In this document: positions 1-11,640 of the stretch, one piece after another
Layout of the letters: every line of letters begins with the position of its first letter
Position numbering within the stretch: the first letter of the stretch is position 1
From: Carposina sasakii
Taxonomy: Eukaryota; Arthropoda; Insecta; Lepidoptera; Carposinidae
Length of the DNA: 64,000 nt
Direction of reading: 5' to 3'
NCBI GenBank assembly: GCA_014607495.2
Contig: CP053155.1
Span: forward strand, 5,580,001-5,644,000
Notes under the pieces: generated by a model
Told to the model about the DNA's origin: nothing
Database searches by the model: none
What the model saw: the letters and a program-made list of their open reading frames with translations, nothing else
Translations under genes and position numbers: made by a program

Positions 1-675
1 TACGAAATTTTAAATGTCGAACGCCTGTTTTTCTGCTCTCGGCAAAACGTAACAGCTGATGCTTTTTTGTGTCCGGATGCTGTCCAGTTATTATCGCTCG
101 CTGTGAATTTGACGTTTTGGTGTGAGATATGTCGCACTCGCACTTCTCATGCTACCCATACACACACAGTACAAATATGTATGTGAAGCACCCATCGCGA
201 TATTAAGCTAGCTATCTCTTTGTAACTAAGGTATTTAGAGAGGGATAGCCAGCTAATTTGATTAGAGTGACACGATAAACTGATTATGCGTGAGTTTTTG
301 AAAAAGTTGCGTTGTTTGTAAGATACAATATAATTATTATTGTGCGGTGTACGAATTTGTAAACGTATATGGGTAATGATAAAAGTTGAATCTAGCGGTG
401 AAACTACACAATTAACTACAAATAATGACAAATCTTATATTAATTTACCAAACCTTTTTTTAAACTATGTAAGTAGTTTTTTTAGTATGTACAAATGTAT
501 TCGTATTCAGTCAACTAAAGTTTTGTTGGTTATGGATAACAGTATTCTGTTTTTCTTTATTATAACAGTGAGTTTTATATTCATAATAGATTAAATACTT
601 CGTGTTGTGAGCAATATTATTTTTGTTTGATAATAAATTATGTTATAATAGCTATTGTTGTAATTTTCATTATAT
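1..675. other. AT-rich non-coding stretch
   Basis: Only short open frames without recognisable motifs are present, on both strands. I see no splice-flanked coding exon, RNA gene or inverted repeat that I would defend. Confidence 0.5.
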
Positions 676-679
676 TTAT

Positions 680-856
680 ACATACATATAATCACGCCTT
701 TATCCCTTACGAGGTAGGCAGAGCACCAACAGCCAATAGAACCACATGGTGCCACTTCTGACCAATTTTGAGGGTATAGTTGAGATGTACAAGTTCGGTT
801 AGTAGTGACAGGTGGTCAGCCCATCGCTACAAAAAAACACCAAGACCCTCTTGTCC
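680..856 (-). repeat. Dispersed repeat ending in (TATG)n, copy 1
   Basis: The segment matches, in reverse complement, the segment at about 44154-44304, and its terminal part also matches 63374-63423. Shared words include 'ggtgccacttctgacc', 'gaggtaggcagagc' and 'aatcacgcctttatccctta'. The copy at 44.2 kb ends in a TATG microsatellite, as non-LTR-derived repeats often do; here the same end appears reversed as 'tacatacata'. This is probably a short interspersed or LINE-tail repeat. I cannot assign a family name. Confidence 0.75.
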
Positions 857-3486
857 CTCTACTGACCTGAGTACAGTATGCCCGGGAAGAGAAGCAGCTG
901 TAGTATTATAAGTTTTTTTTTCACTCCCAGGGCAGCATAGAAGATGTTATATCGCGTGGCAATAGCAAATTCTTTTACGATAGCTGTTAGAAGCCATTTT
1001 TGCGTTCGCATTGATCTTGCAAGATACGTATTGACAGGGCCGAATAAAGGTATGAAATGAAACAAAAGTTGTATGAAATATTCAATTATACATATTTTCT
1101 CTCCTTTTTACAAACAGTTAACCTATATTTAACATATTTCGGTCTATAACATCTTTTCATTTACATTAAATCTGCAATAGTATTCACTCCGCTATACAAT
1201 AAAATATATACTTTCGTCATATCTGTTATATCATTTAACAATTTCATTATATTTACTTTTTTACTACATATTAAAATGACACAACATTTCCTCATCTATT
1301 TTTACGAAATTACAATCTGGAAACAGTTAAAAACATACTTAATCATAAAATGTAAATACCTATGATAAAATGTCGGATGTTATTGCAGAAAATTTAATAT
1401 ACAGTTACCAATAATTTGCGGAAAAATGCGGTACAGCTTACAAAGAATATTTTTTTCCAAGCACGGATAGACAAATTTTAGATGCAAATCTCTCTTTCTG
1501 CCCTATGGACGTTGGTCTATATCCGTTAAAATTTTCCCCGATTGCTAGATTACCACAAAATAAAAGAAGAAAAAAAGCAAAATCAGTAACAATATTCATA
1601 TTGAGAGGCTGAAGCATGGCACAATCGTTTTGTGTCGAAGTACCTACCTACAAATATTATGATCTGTGGTTCGTCTATATTTATTTATTTATCTATGACT
1701 ATCGCAACCATCACTGGCCTAACTAACATTGGCAACGATATAAGTAGACTATTTAGTATACATAGAATATACTTTAAACTAAATCTGTGGCCTGATGCGT
1801 TTTGTATATAGGTAAAAACATTATTTATAACCATTTTATAACTTAACGGCCCCTTATTACGTCTGTCTCTCTTGCAAAAGCTATAATATAACCAAAATAG
1901 AACAATTATCTCGGGGCAATTCAGATTTCTTTCATATTGCTGTTACATAATACGAATTTTGTAACCTTTCAGTTCAGACTGTCCAAATTCCAAATTGTCC
2001 GACGGTTTAAAACGTCTAATTCCCAGAATATTCGCGATCAGTGATCAGCGATAATATTGTACAATTTTTGCATTCCTATTCCTTTTGCTTGATATGTAAT
2101 AAGGGGATTTATTTATTTCAAAACAAATTGTACAAGACTTTAACAAAAATATATGTATTAAACACATTAATTAGATTGTTAAACTATGCAATGCTAAATC
2201 CAGGTCTATTGTTGTCAAGGTCTTGTACAAGCCATTCTGGAATACGGCTCATTAATATGTAGATGATAACTTGATCACGTTGAAAATCTAAGCTACATAG
2301 TATCTTGTATGCTATGCTTTACGAGTTCGGCAGTCAACTTACTAAGCAAGTCATTTTTAGTTATTAAAAGTACCGCATATTGGAGGAACAAAACTAAAAT
2401 TTAAATGGACTAAACTCACATAAACACTGCACAGTTGCAACATTTGATTTCTCAACACTTGTAGAATTATCTCAGGATTTATAAATTGCGTGTGAGTGAG
2501 ACGCACACATATTGTGGCTCAATCAGAAACAGATTCTCTGATATGATTAATAATTAGGTATGATGTGAGTGGGTTCTAAAGTTATAGGGTGACCATGTAT
2601 ATATTTCTTGGATTATTATATTTTCATACATAATACATGGACAATCTAGACGTATTTATTAAACCACTATTTGTATTGTCTGATTGTAGTTATTGTATAT
2701 ACTTATATATTTATTTGTATTATAATAAATATGGTTGTAAATATATTCAAAGATTAAACGTTAATTAATGGGGCGGAAGAACAATGATTGTGCCAATTCT
2801 AATGATATTGCAAACTTGCTGCGATGAGTCCTAATACATTTAATCAAATTAATATCAATTATATTGTGCCAGACTGCTTGAACTAGTTCCCGAAAACAAT
2901 ATAGCACCTCCATCAAAAGTAATACTTTAGAATTTGGATTTTGGGAAATAATACTTTAAAATTTTTGTACTAGTGTCCATCAATTTTAGAAACGGAGCTC
3001 GGCAGATCCATCAACAGTACCTACAAGCGCGCCCCTTTACATAATAAATGCTCCTATCTCATAATTTAAGTAATATCTTCGAAGAAACTACTATCCCACA
3101 ACATTCAGTAAAGCGTCCCAGTCTTTTAAAAGTTTATTTTCTTCAAATTGAGATCTTGCTTAGACTTCGCGACGCGTGCGCAGTGCCAATGCGCCTAGTC
3201 GCGAGTCTTAACATGTGAGGTAGGCTCGAACCAGGCTCATCCAATCACAGCGCGTATGACAGCCACGCCCCTCCTATACAGGAGGTAACAAAAAGGGTAT
3301 GTTAACCGAAATTCTATGAATATAACTGACTACAAAGAACCTATGTACAAAATATGAGACTCAAAACCACATGTTTATTTTTGAAGATTGTATGAACGAA
3401 CATTCCTCAGTTGTTTAGGAATTCTCAATACTATCTGGAAAAATAAATATGTCATTTCGAGTCCTAAACTTTGTAAATAGGTTTTA
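857..3486. other. Non-coding stretch, AT-rich
   Basis: No coding exon can be supported; the longest frames are under 75 codons with AT-biased composition. The one notable feature is a GC-rich imperfect inverted repeat near 3162-3208, followed by a CCAAT word near 3240. I cannot tie either to a gene. Confidence 0.5.
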
Positions 3487-4109
3487 TACAGGATGTTTAG
3501 TGACAGCCAGGCAAATATTGATACCATGATTTTAGACCATGATTCTGAGGCGGAAAACACTGAAAATTCAAATTTTCCGACATTTTTTTCATATTTTCAG
3601 GAAAAAATTAGTTTAGTTCGTTTAATTAGGCCTTAGATAATGACTGAAAAGTAAAATTTTAACCAAAAGATGTTTAAAAAAAAAAGTTTCCTTCAAAAAA
3701 GTTCAAATAACTGATCAACCCTAATGGAGAGTCACAAGTGATCCAAGAAACAGCAATGTGTCACACAATAACCAATAAGCCCATTTAATTCGTCACGCCC
3801 GATGCAATTGGCACGGAGAGCAAAGATTACTGATAATCAAATCAAAAATACATTTCCTGCGAGTAATAACACTGACGTATCACTCAAGCGTAGTGTTGGG
3901 CGCCCTCCGGCCAGATGGACCGATGACTTAAAGAGGACGGCTGGTAGTGACTGGATGGCAAAAACGGGAGATCGAGCCATGTGGCGTACACTGGGTGAGG
4001 CCTACGTCCAGCAGTGGACTGCAATAGGCTGACGATGACGATGATAACTCAACACAATTGTACTTGTTCAGCATTTCAGTATTTGCCTGACTGTCACCCA
4101 CATCCTGTA
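3487..4109. mobile_element. Inverted-repeat DNA element with a nested RTE tail
   Basis: The left end 'tacaggatgt' followed by 'gtgacagccaggcaaat' (from 3487) is mirrored at the right end, where the reverse complement reads 'tacaggatgtgggtgacag' then 'tcaggcaaat' (up to 4109). The termini are imperfect inverted repeats of about 35 bp, which suggests a non-autonomous DNA transposon of about 620 bp. Most of its right half is an RTE-type LINE tail (about 3880-4050), so that part was either inserted into it or captured by it. I could not settle a target-site duplication; the flanks offer only short T/A-rich candidates. Confidence 0.65.
3880..4055 (+). pseudogene. C-terminal fragment of an RTE-type LINE reverse transcriptase protein
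   Basis: The frame from about 3880 encodes 'RSVGRPPARWTDDLKR' and ends in 'LGEAYVQQWTAIG' before a stop near 4030. Both motifs recur at the end of the longer RTE-type fragment at 28516-29298, so this is the same family. Only the last 50 or so residues remain and no reverse transcriptase core is present: an extreme 5' truncation. The stop is followed by 'gacgatgacgatgat', a short tandem tail as expected for RTE elements, which end in simple repeats rather than poly(A). The frame extends upstream to 3802, but those residues are not recognisable as RTE and probably belong to the host inverted-repeat element. Confidence 0.8.
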
Positions 4110-5815
4110 TAGTGGGCTATATTCATAGCATTACGCTTAACACACCCCTTCAGTTACACCCTGTATAAGCAAGAACCACGCTTTTTGGCGCAGTGGGACG
4201 ACCACTGCTATACGCGTCAGTACTCAATGACCCTCAGCAGTCATGATCTAATGAAAGCGCCTTGTTAGAAAAATACCGATTAATAAAATGAGATCTTTCA
4301 TTACAATTACAAATAATAATAATAAGACGATAATAACTAGAATTACATACATTATACAACAAATCATTAGTTTCTATACAACACCATCGTCTTTAATGAA
4401 GCACAGACATGTTGGTTGTAACATATGAGCAGTAATAATGATACAATGAACTGAATTTAAGACCCTCTTCTGGAGCTGTTTGTCGCCAGGGTAGACTTAG
4501 TCAAGGTATGTTGTCTATATGGCATTTTTTGTACAAGCTATAGGTATTTATTTGTGTATAATAATAGAAAATTATATTATGTCTTAGAGTGGCATAATTG
4601 AAATGCATTGTACTTGGTTAATTCTAGGCTTATTTTTAGAAAATCAATGCACGGAAATGTGTTGTTTGTAGGTATTCTGTCCCTGACTACTTATTACAAG
4701 TTCCCATTATAATATTATTGTCTAACAACATAAATTGTTAAAATCAAATTTCGTATATTTATCTTATTATGCAAAATAAATTTTGACAATAAACCCAAAA
4801 ATTATAATTATAATTTACTTTATATATAAAAATAATTTAATTTTATTGATATGGCCTTCTAATTTGTCGTTATATGTGATAACGATATATGTATATCAAT
4901 CACAGATGCTATTTATATGTTTTCTGATACCTACTTATGCCTTCAGCGTTTTGTTTTTGAGTCTACGACATCTATACAACTCCCTACTAATAATGCACTT
5001 ATTATTCTAAAACATATATATTCTCCTATATTCAAGCAAAACTTCATACCTATTCTGACCAATAACTACAAAATATCACAGACTGTGTGTTTATTATGAA
5101 TACATCCTCTCATAGAAAAGTTTATGTGTATCACACATGGACGTCAAAAACCAATAGAGATGACATCTAATAACCATGATCATTATACATATTTCATTTA
5201 CAAGTACTTATATATCAATTTGTCAACATTCTATAAACATCAACGATTGTCTCACGGTCCGTTAAAGAGGGAAATAAGTGAAGTAGAACATGTGAAGCGA
5301 GGTATTCTAAGTGCCACAATAAGTAACGTAGTACCAATATGGTGTCTGCCAAAGTTATTCCAGGTAACATCTATGTCTATGGGCTCCTCAAACATTGGAG
5401 TAGTAGGTTTACAAGAGAATAACTCTGGAGCACGTCACACTGCTGTACTTCATTGCAGCGCTTATGAAGTACCTGGGAGCCAGTAAAATACCAGTTGTTA
5501 AGACGATGGATATGTAATGTTGCAGTCACAACCATTAGGGAAGTATAGTTTAGACATGACTGCGTCGAGGAGACGTGATAATGCGTAATATCCACGAAGA
5601 GAATCAGTCAAGACTATAAGCACACGTCAGCCCAACTACTACCTACATCTAACATTCATTGTACCTTTATATTTTTTTTGCCTAAAATATTCACCGATCT
5701 GCCACGGGAGTGACATTGAAATCTCATTGGTTATCACAATATCTAACCTACTATAAGATCTGGTAGAAACTTACGTGTTGTTATTTTGTGCTCATTGTAA
5801 TGTTAAATTTACCCC
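4110..5815. other. Non-coding stretch downstream of the ataxin-1-like gene
   Basis: A 120-codon plus-strand frame at 5124-5486 has no recognisable domain, no repeats and no clear splice sites, and I do not call it a gene. The stretch lies 3' of the minus-strand ataxin-1-like gene. Part of it could be a long 3' UTR, but I see no strong AATAAA in a position that decides this. Confidence 0.4.
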
Positions 5816-6369
5816 ATGTTTAATGTAGTGTGCCTGTCGTATAAATGTGTTCACACGGGCACGACATACATTGTATACTTGGTATAGGATTTTAAATTGT
5901 CGCCAAAAAGTTGAAGAGGCTATAGATTTTAAAAGTTTTAAAATGATTTTTAAAACCTGTTGTTTCTTCCTCATAGTTCTATTTGGTGATCAACGTTAAG
6001 TCATGGAGTGTAAGAGTTCAACTTTGACCTAAATTAGATACATATTTACAATATCGTACACAAACGCGTACAGAAGCACCCGACAGTAAAAAGCACCTAG
6101 AGTTCCTGAATAGAATAGAAGCGTACGTCCAGACCGCCCGAGACGCTATAGAAACTATGCAAATAATAACAATAGCGCGCTCGAGGCACGCCATTCTCTC
6201 ACTGGGATGTGAATGTCCGAAACCAAATTTTGCATTAAAATTTCCCTTAGCTTTCGAGAGCCACAGAAGAAAACTCACTCAAAAAGTTCTTATTCCAAAG
6301 ACGTAGCTCGTAAGTTCTAACGATCACATCACAAGATAGTTCCACATTTTGACGCTGCATGTTAAACAT
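5816..6369 (-). other. Probable 3' UTR of the ataxin-1-like gene
   Basis: This is the sequence immediately after the minus-strand stop codon at 6370. It is richer in GC than the DNA further downstream. A variant poly(A) signal, ATTAAA on the minus strand, lies near 5820. A Pumilio-type word (TGTAAATA on the minus strand) lies at 6043-6050. The 3' end is a guess, because no transcript evidence is available here. Confidence 0.4.
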
Positions 6370-8835
6370 TCAGCGCTTTTTATGAGGAGGTCCTTCTTCG
6401 CTTAGGTCTGAGGCGGACCACCGCCGTTTTCTGGCATCTTCCTTGACGCTTAGGTTTTCCGGGTGTGTTTGAGGAGGCGCGGGTGCTGGAGGCCCATGCG
6501 TGTGTGTAGTCGGAATTGTTGCCCCAGTGGGTACAGTTGCCGTGGTGGCGTGAGAGTGTTTCTTCGCCACTAGAGACACGCACACATCTCCGACTTGTAA
6601 CCTCTGCACCCGGAGGCCGTAGAGCGCCAGTGTGCGTTCAGGCTTACACGAGGCCCATCCTCGACCATATACGAAGAATGGATGCTCAGCAGTCGATTCT
6701 AGGTCTACCTGAAAATAGAAAAATCTTATGTTAATAAAAGTCTAAAAACATTCGTCTATGACTCCTACGAGTACAATAACTTGCTCAAATTGTCTCTGAC
6801 ATGGGTTGAAGATGACCGTCACCAGTGATATGGATTGCTATAGGATATTGTCAAAGTAGCATAAGTTATAATTAATTGTAAACGCCTAGTAAATGCTAGA
6901 TCCTTAACTTGATTTGCTCTACTAGAATGTCTCCATACCTATTATTTAAATGGGATCAAATTGACACACTGCTAATAAATCAGAAATATACCTGTGACCG
7001 ATTCCGATCGTAAGTCAAGGTAAGGGCCAGCTTATCCCCTCGATCTTCAAGCCGGAGCAGTGTGCACTGCGTCAGTTCCAGGTCTCCGCTCCTGTCCGCG
7101 CTCATGACGAAGTCTTCAGTCCTCATGTCCTCTATCCTCCTGTAGGAGCCGTCTTCCAACCTGATGAGGGCCCCTCGATAGAAGTAGGGTGCCGGGATAC
7201 CGCGCTCCGGTGACATGGGAGGCTCCTGGAATTTGAACAGAAGGAATTGGTTTAGCTTAATGGATATGAAAAAAAGGCATATGAAGGGTTGCACTCCGAA
7301 CTGGGGTTTGCTTTATTGTGCAGCTCATTATGACTCCACGACAACCGACCAAAGTTCTGACAGCATTATGTATGAGCTATGAGAGATGTATATAAGAGCA
7401 TAAGTACTTATACCCAAAGGATATTTTTACAGGATAACTTTGTAAGAGAATTTCTAGTCTTCCGAAGTATCATACTATTTATAGTAAGTATAAAGCAAAG
7501 CAAACTCGTGTCATGTGTAGGCACGGTCAGACAGCAAAGTATCAGATGAACAGTAGATAGATACAACATCTACAACTACATACTCGTACTATAAAGTGTT
7601 CGATCTATAGAATACTTGTGAAAGACACCTTACAGCAAATTTATACCGTCTCTATTCCGCGTTTATCATGGTACCTAAATGTAGTTTCGGTTTCTATGTA
7701 TCTCTATGATAGGTACAGTTACTGCAGTTAACTAAACCCTACAACACTAGAATAGGCCGTAGCACTGTAACTAAGGCACGGCACGTTTTACCCATCACCG
7801 CGGTAAATAAGATCGAAAAAGGTAAGTGCAAGTCGTATTCAACCGGCCATTTTGGGTAGCTAATAACTATGTAAATTGAATGGCGAGTGTTTTGTACGCT
7901 TCAGTTGTTATTCATTCATAGCATGCGCTTCTGTAGAAAGGTGAATAATTGGTCTATTGCCAAAATAGTAGAATATTCATCATACCTTGTGTGCCTTCAT
8001 AATGGCTGTTTGCAAGGCTGAGCCTGGTTCTCGGAATAGGGAGCCATTGTAACCTAAAACCGCATCAATACGCGGCATCGAAGTAAATTTATTTGCCTAC
8101 TATAATGTATGTAGTAGTTATGCACATTAAATTGATAACATATATACGGATGTCATCGCGTGAGTTCAAGGGTTAGAGCGGGTACAAACCAATCGTTATT
8201 TTATGTCCTACTACTTACTATGTACCACTCAGAATGAGCTAGTATAATAAGTCAGATCTGATATCACCAAGGATACCTACTTCTTTTTATTCGCCCCTAT
8301 TATAGTATGAAAGATAAGATAAGGTATACGAGTATTCAAAGCCAGGCAGCAGTGCACTATAGACTCATAGTAACCTGCCAATGTACTTGCTAAAGCGTTA
8401 ATGGCCAATGTTTAAACGAAAAAAGTAACAAACCTCTCTTGGCGGTGGAGGAGCAGGTGCCGGCGCGGAGACAGGCGGGGAATGCGGCGCCGGGGCTGGC
8501 GGCACGAACCCTGACGTCGGCCGCGGCCGGATCGGATAGTTAGCCGGTGGCGGCTGCGGTGGCGCCCTCCGGTACAAGTAGGACGCATACGACGCCGGGT
8601 GCGGCAGGAAAGGGGTATACCCGCCGGGCACCGGTGCAAACTGCGGCGTCGGCGCTGGTGGGGCCGGCATCGGGTCCCGTGGCCGTCGCCCCGCGTACCG
8701 GATGTACGGCCGCGGCGCTGGGGCCAGGAACTCCGGCGTCATCCCTGCGGGGGCCGAGGGGGGGTACAGGTGGCTTAACTGCCCTAGTTGCCCCAGCTGG
8801 GCAAGCGCCTCGCCGGGGAGACTCGCTGAGATCAT
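6370..8835 (-). CDS. Ataxin-1-like protein (AXH domain), three coding exons
   Basis: The coding exons, read on the minus strand, are 8835-8434, 7225-6992 and 6708-6370. All inner junctions are GT/AG and phase 0, giving 324 residues. Exon 1 (1-134) is proline- and alanine-rich. Exons 2 and 3 carry the AXH domain, about residues 143-260: it opens with 'APYFYRGALI' and 'RRIEDMRTEDFV', and after the splice has 'HPFFVYGRGWASC' and 'LQVGDVCVSL', the conserved core of ataxin-1. The tail holds 'RKRRWS' at 305-310 and ends in a basic 'HKKR'. In vertebrate ataxin-1 the equivalent segment is a nuclear-localisation, splicing-factor and 14-3-3 binding site with a phosphorylated serine; AXH mediates dimerisation and binding to the repressor Capicua. 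No polyglutamine tract is visible. A 3' splice site ends at 8844, so exon 1 has an upstream exon. I start at the first in-frame ATG (8835), but translation could begin further upstream. A role as a nuclear transcriptional co-repressor is inferred from the family. Confidence 0.9.
6709..6991 (-). other. Intron 2 of the ataxin-1-like gene
   Basis: The donor reads CACAG|GTATAT at 6992/6991. The acceptor is a T-rich tract ending TTTTCAG|GTAGAC at 6709/6708. The intron is phase 0, so the AXH frame continues from S-Q to V-D. Confidence 0.88.
7226..8433 (-). other. Intron 1 of the ataxin-1-like coding region
   Basis: The donor is AGAGAG|GTTTGT at 8434/8433 and the acceptor is ATTCCAG|GAGCCT at 7226/7225. 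The intron is phase 0 and about 1.2 kb long. I see no other feature inside it. Confidence 0.85.
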
Positions 8836-8845
8836 TGGATGTGCT

Positions 8846-11339
8846 GGAATAAAGAAAAGGAAGAGTTAAACACGATATTTTGAATAATGAATAAGTATTC
8901 AGAGGAAATGGAAGGGATTGATGGAGTTTGAAAGATCTAAGGGGCTTGAGCAATGAAAAAAGTAATATTAAGGCATTACAGCATCAAAAGTACGAGTAGG
9001 CAAGTAGTGAACCAATATTACTCGGAAATACCTAAACCAAGCGCATACTCATACATCATTCACGGCATCACCATCACTCTATCTTGTTATCTTAATTAGT
9101 TACTACACCGCGTGATATTCTTTCTATGTGACTTTCTATTACGCACGCATTCCAACCACATGACCTTTCTACAACAACATCAATTTGATCCTTGTTCGAG
9201 TCGCTTACAATGCTCATACACACAAGATAAGAATGTAGAGCGTCGCGTCAACTATAAAAATAGATTTATTCACATATATAAAAGTAATTCAGTAGACGTG
9301 CATGCACAGATGATTTTAATCTCGTCTAACGTAGTAAACGAACTATAAACACTACTGTATTGGTCTATATTTAGTTTTGCTATGTCTACGTCAAATAGCT
9401 CTATGCCAACACGAAGGGGATGCCAAGTAAAAACAAAATCAATTTAGTTGCTAAATTCCAGCTTTCACAGAAGACTAAACATTTTAGATGGAACCTAAAC
9501 AAACAAAAAAATATTGAAATGAGAAATTCCATTAAAATGCAGTGGAGTAAAATTCTAAAAATATACCGAACTCCAACTTCTAATAACTTGTGTTTTAATA
9601 GCGTACTTAGAGCTCACTGAAATTCCTGGTACAAATAAAGAGGCTTAACTAAGTACATAAGCATGTAAGATGGAGACAAAGGATATCGCATTCGTTTACC
9701 ATTTATGTTCAAACACACCTAACTGAGATCTTTGTCATGGACTTTTGTCTTCAGGAGAGAAACTGGTTATAATAATGTATTGTTATAGAAGTGGGATACA
9801 TCAATTTTAAAAAAGTAGAAAACATGCCCGTGTTGTTGGACTGGAAGTGTTTTAAGTTGTTACTAGAGTGTCAATGTGCAACTCACGAAGAAAAATGAGT
9901 AAATTCCATAGCACAAGCGTTAATTCGGAAAACAAAGATGCGCCCGCGCACCTGCGCAAACAATGCTCTGATGTCCTGCGTGCCCTGTTAGCACACAAAT
10001 CGAGGGAAAACATAAATATACGAGTCGACAATACGGGTAACATAACTGATGGAATTACAACCGGTTAGTTAGAAGATGATTTTGATAAAAGCATAGAGAA
10101 TGAAAACAGATTTTTAATGACAAAGTATTTTATTACACAATTGGTGTAGTCTAACCTACTTAGAATTTGGAATACAATTCGTGATCGTGATCAAGCTGAA
10201 ACAACCTGCCGTATCAAAAAGATTGTTAGCGTTGATCTTGCAAAAATTGCAAGAACACTTCTGCGAAACCAACGGTATCGGATTTTACATTACAATGGAA
10301 TAAGTTTCCAGGCTTGATCATGAACCTTCGGCGACCTTGCTCTGCTAGGCCTTTGTTACTTATTTGTAAAGAGCTCTAGAATTATATTGAATTTCATTAT
10401 TAACATTTTCCTATTCTATGAAATCTGCGATACCTAATATACTACGCCTAAAGAATTTCCAATTTATTTAAAATTTTAGTAGTAATTTTAGTAAAATTTT
10501 AATAGAATTTTTACAAAGAGAATTTTGTTCTTTCATAAACATATCTAGTTTAGTTACGAACATAATTATATTCTAGGACACAATGACACACTCCAAAATT
10601 GTCGTGTCGTGACTTAAAAACACATTTGGAATTCGCAAATTGACCTAAACAAAACTAAGGTAGCTACGAGGAAAAACAAGCCCATCAAAACATCTTTGTA
10701 AATCTGAATCACAAAGCCATAGTACAACAAGACGGCTATTTCGTGACTAAGATTTTTAAAATTCAACTCAATTAGTTGTCGAGGAATTGCTTGGGCGCGG
10801 GCGCAGCGGCGAACCTCGGTCACGCCCGATTATTTTGCTTTTATTATAGCGGGATCCAGAATAATGAAGCTCAGTAATGTTTGATATAAAACGAAACGAA
10901 ACGCTTTGTTATAGCGTTATTTAATCTATCGATATCCCGGACATCCAATTTGCAAAATGAAGATACCTATCTAATAAATCTCCCGTCTTTCTGCTGCATT
11001 TCACGACAAAGAATCTGGACGAATTTGATTGCATCTTGCTAGGTACATACAGGTAAAGGAGTATCCAAATTCCGAAGAACATTGGCTTTTATTTAGGAAA
11101 ATTTAACTTTGCTCTAACAATTACCACATTTTCTGTAATCTATGTGGACGTAGTCGCGGGGAAGCTATTAATACTGGAAGTTGCAACACAAACAAGCTGT
11201 TGCCGAACGTCCATTCGCACTACGCTTTTTAAAATGTAAACTATAGGGATTAAGCTATGTTATTTTAAATCGCTGTATATTTTCAGCTATAGAAAAACGT
11301 ACGCCATTGCGTTTTGTTATATTTAGCCCATTCTAATTT
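8846..11339. other. Non-coding stretch, probably 5' intron of the ataxin-1-like gene
   Basis: The acceptor for the exon at 8843 (TTTATTCCAG on the minus strand) shows that the primary transcript starts at higher coordinates. I see no coding exon here. Short frames at 9112, 9420 and 9868 have no recognisable content. Confidence 0.45.
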
Positions 11340-11640
11340 TGTACCGACGAGCGCTGTCTGTTCAGTGGTGCTAGCGGCGTAGGCGCACGAAGGCCGTGAG
11401 TTCGCCGGCCGCAGCTAAACATCACGATGAATGGAGCGGGCCGAATTCGCGCACCGAATCAACGCTGCGCGGAAATGTTTCTTACATCATGAGTGCGCAG
11501 GCGCAGCGGCAACATGGCGGCGATTCATTGAACCGTAATGGCCGATCATCGCACGATAAGCTCGGCTGCTTGATTAAACAACGTTTGACGCGAATCATGT
11601 CAGCGAAGTGGATATTAGGAATTGATCCATGAATCTATCT
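11340..11640. promoter_or_regulatory. CpG-rich block with NRF1- and YY1-like words, candidate promoter
   Basis: This GC- and CpG-rich island stands out from AT-rich surroundings. It holds a near-palindromic NRF1-type word 'tgcgcaggcgca' (11494-11505) and 'aacatggcggc' (11511-11521), a YY1-like promoter word. A strong donor, GTAAGA on the minus strand at 11485, would fit a short 5' UTR exon of the ataxin-1-like gene 2.6 kb downstream. On the plus strand an initiator-like TTCAGTG (11361) and a GTGAGT donor (11396) also exist, so the direction is unresolved. Confidence 0.45.

Noticed and set aside
5124..5486. 120-codon plus-strand gene
   Set aside because: No recognisable domain, no splice context and no second copy; compatible with a chance open frame.
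8398..8953. Alternative frames over the proline-rich exon (75, 137 and 101 codons)
   Set aside because: Only the frame ending in P-R-E splices in phase 0 into the AXH exon; the others are overlapping by-products of GC-rich sequence.
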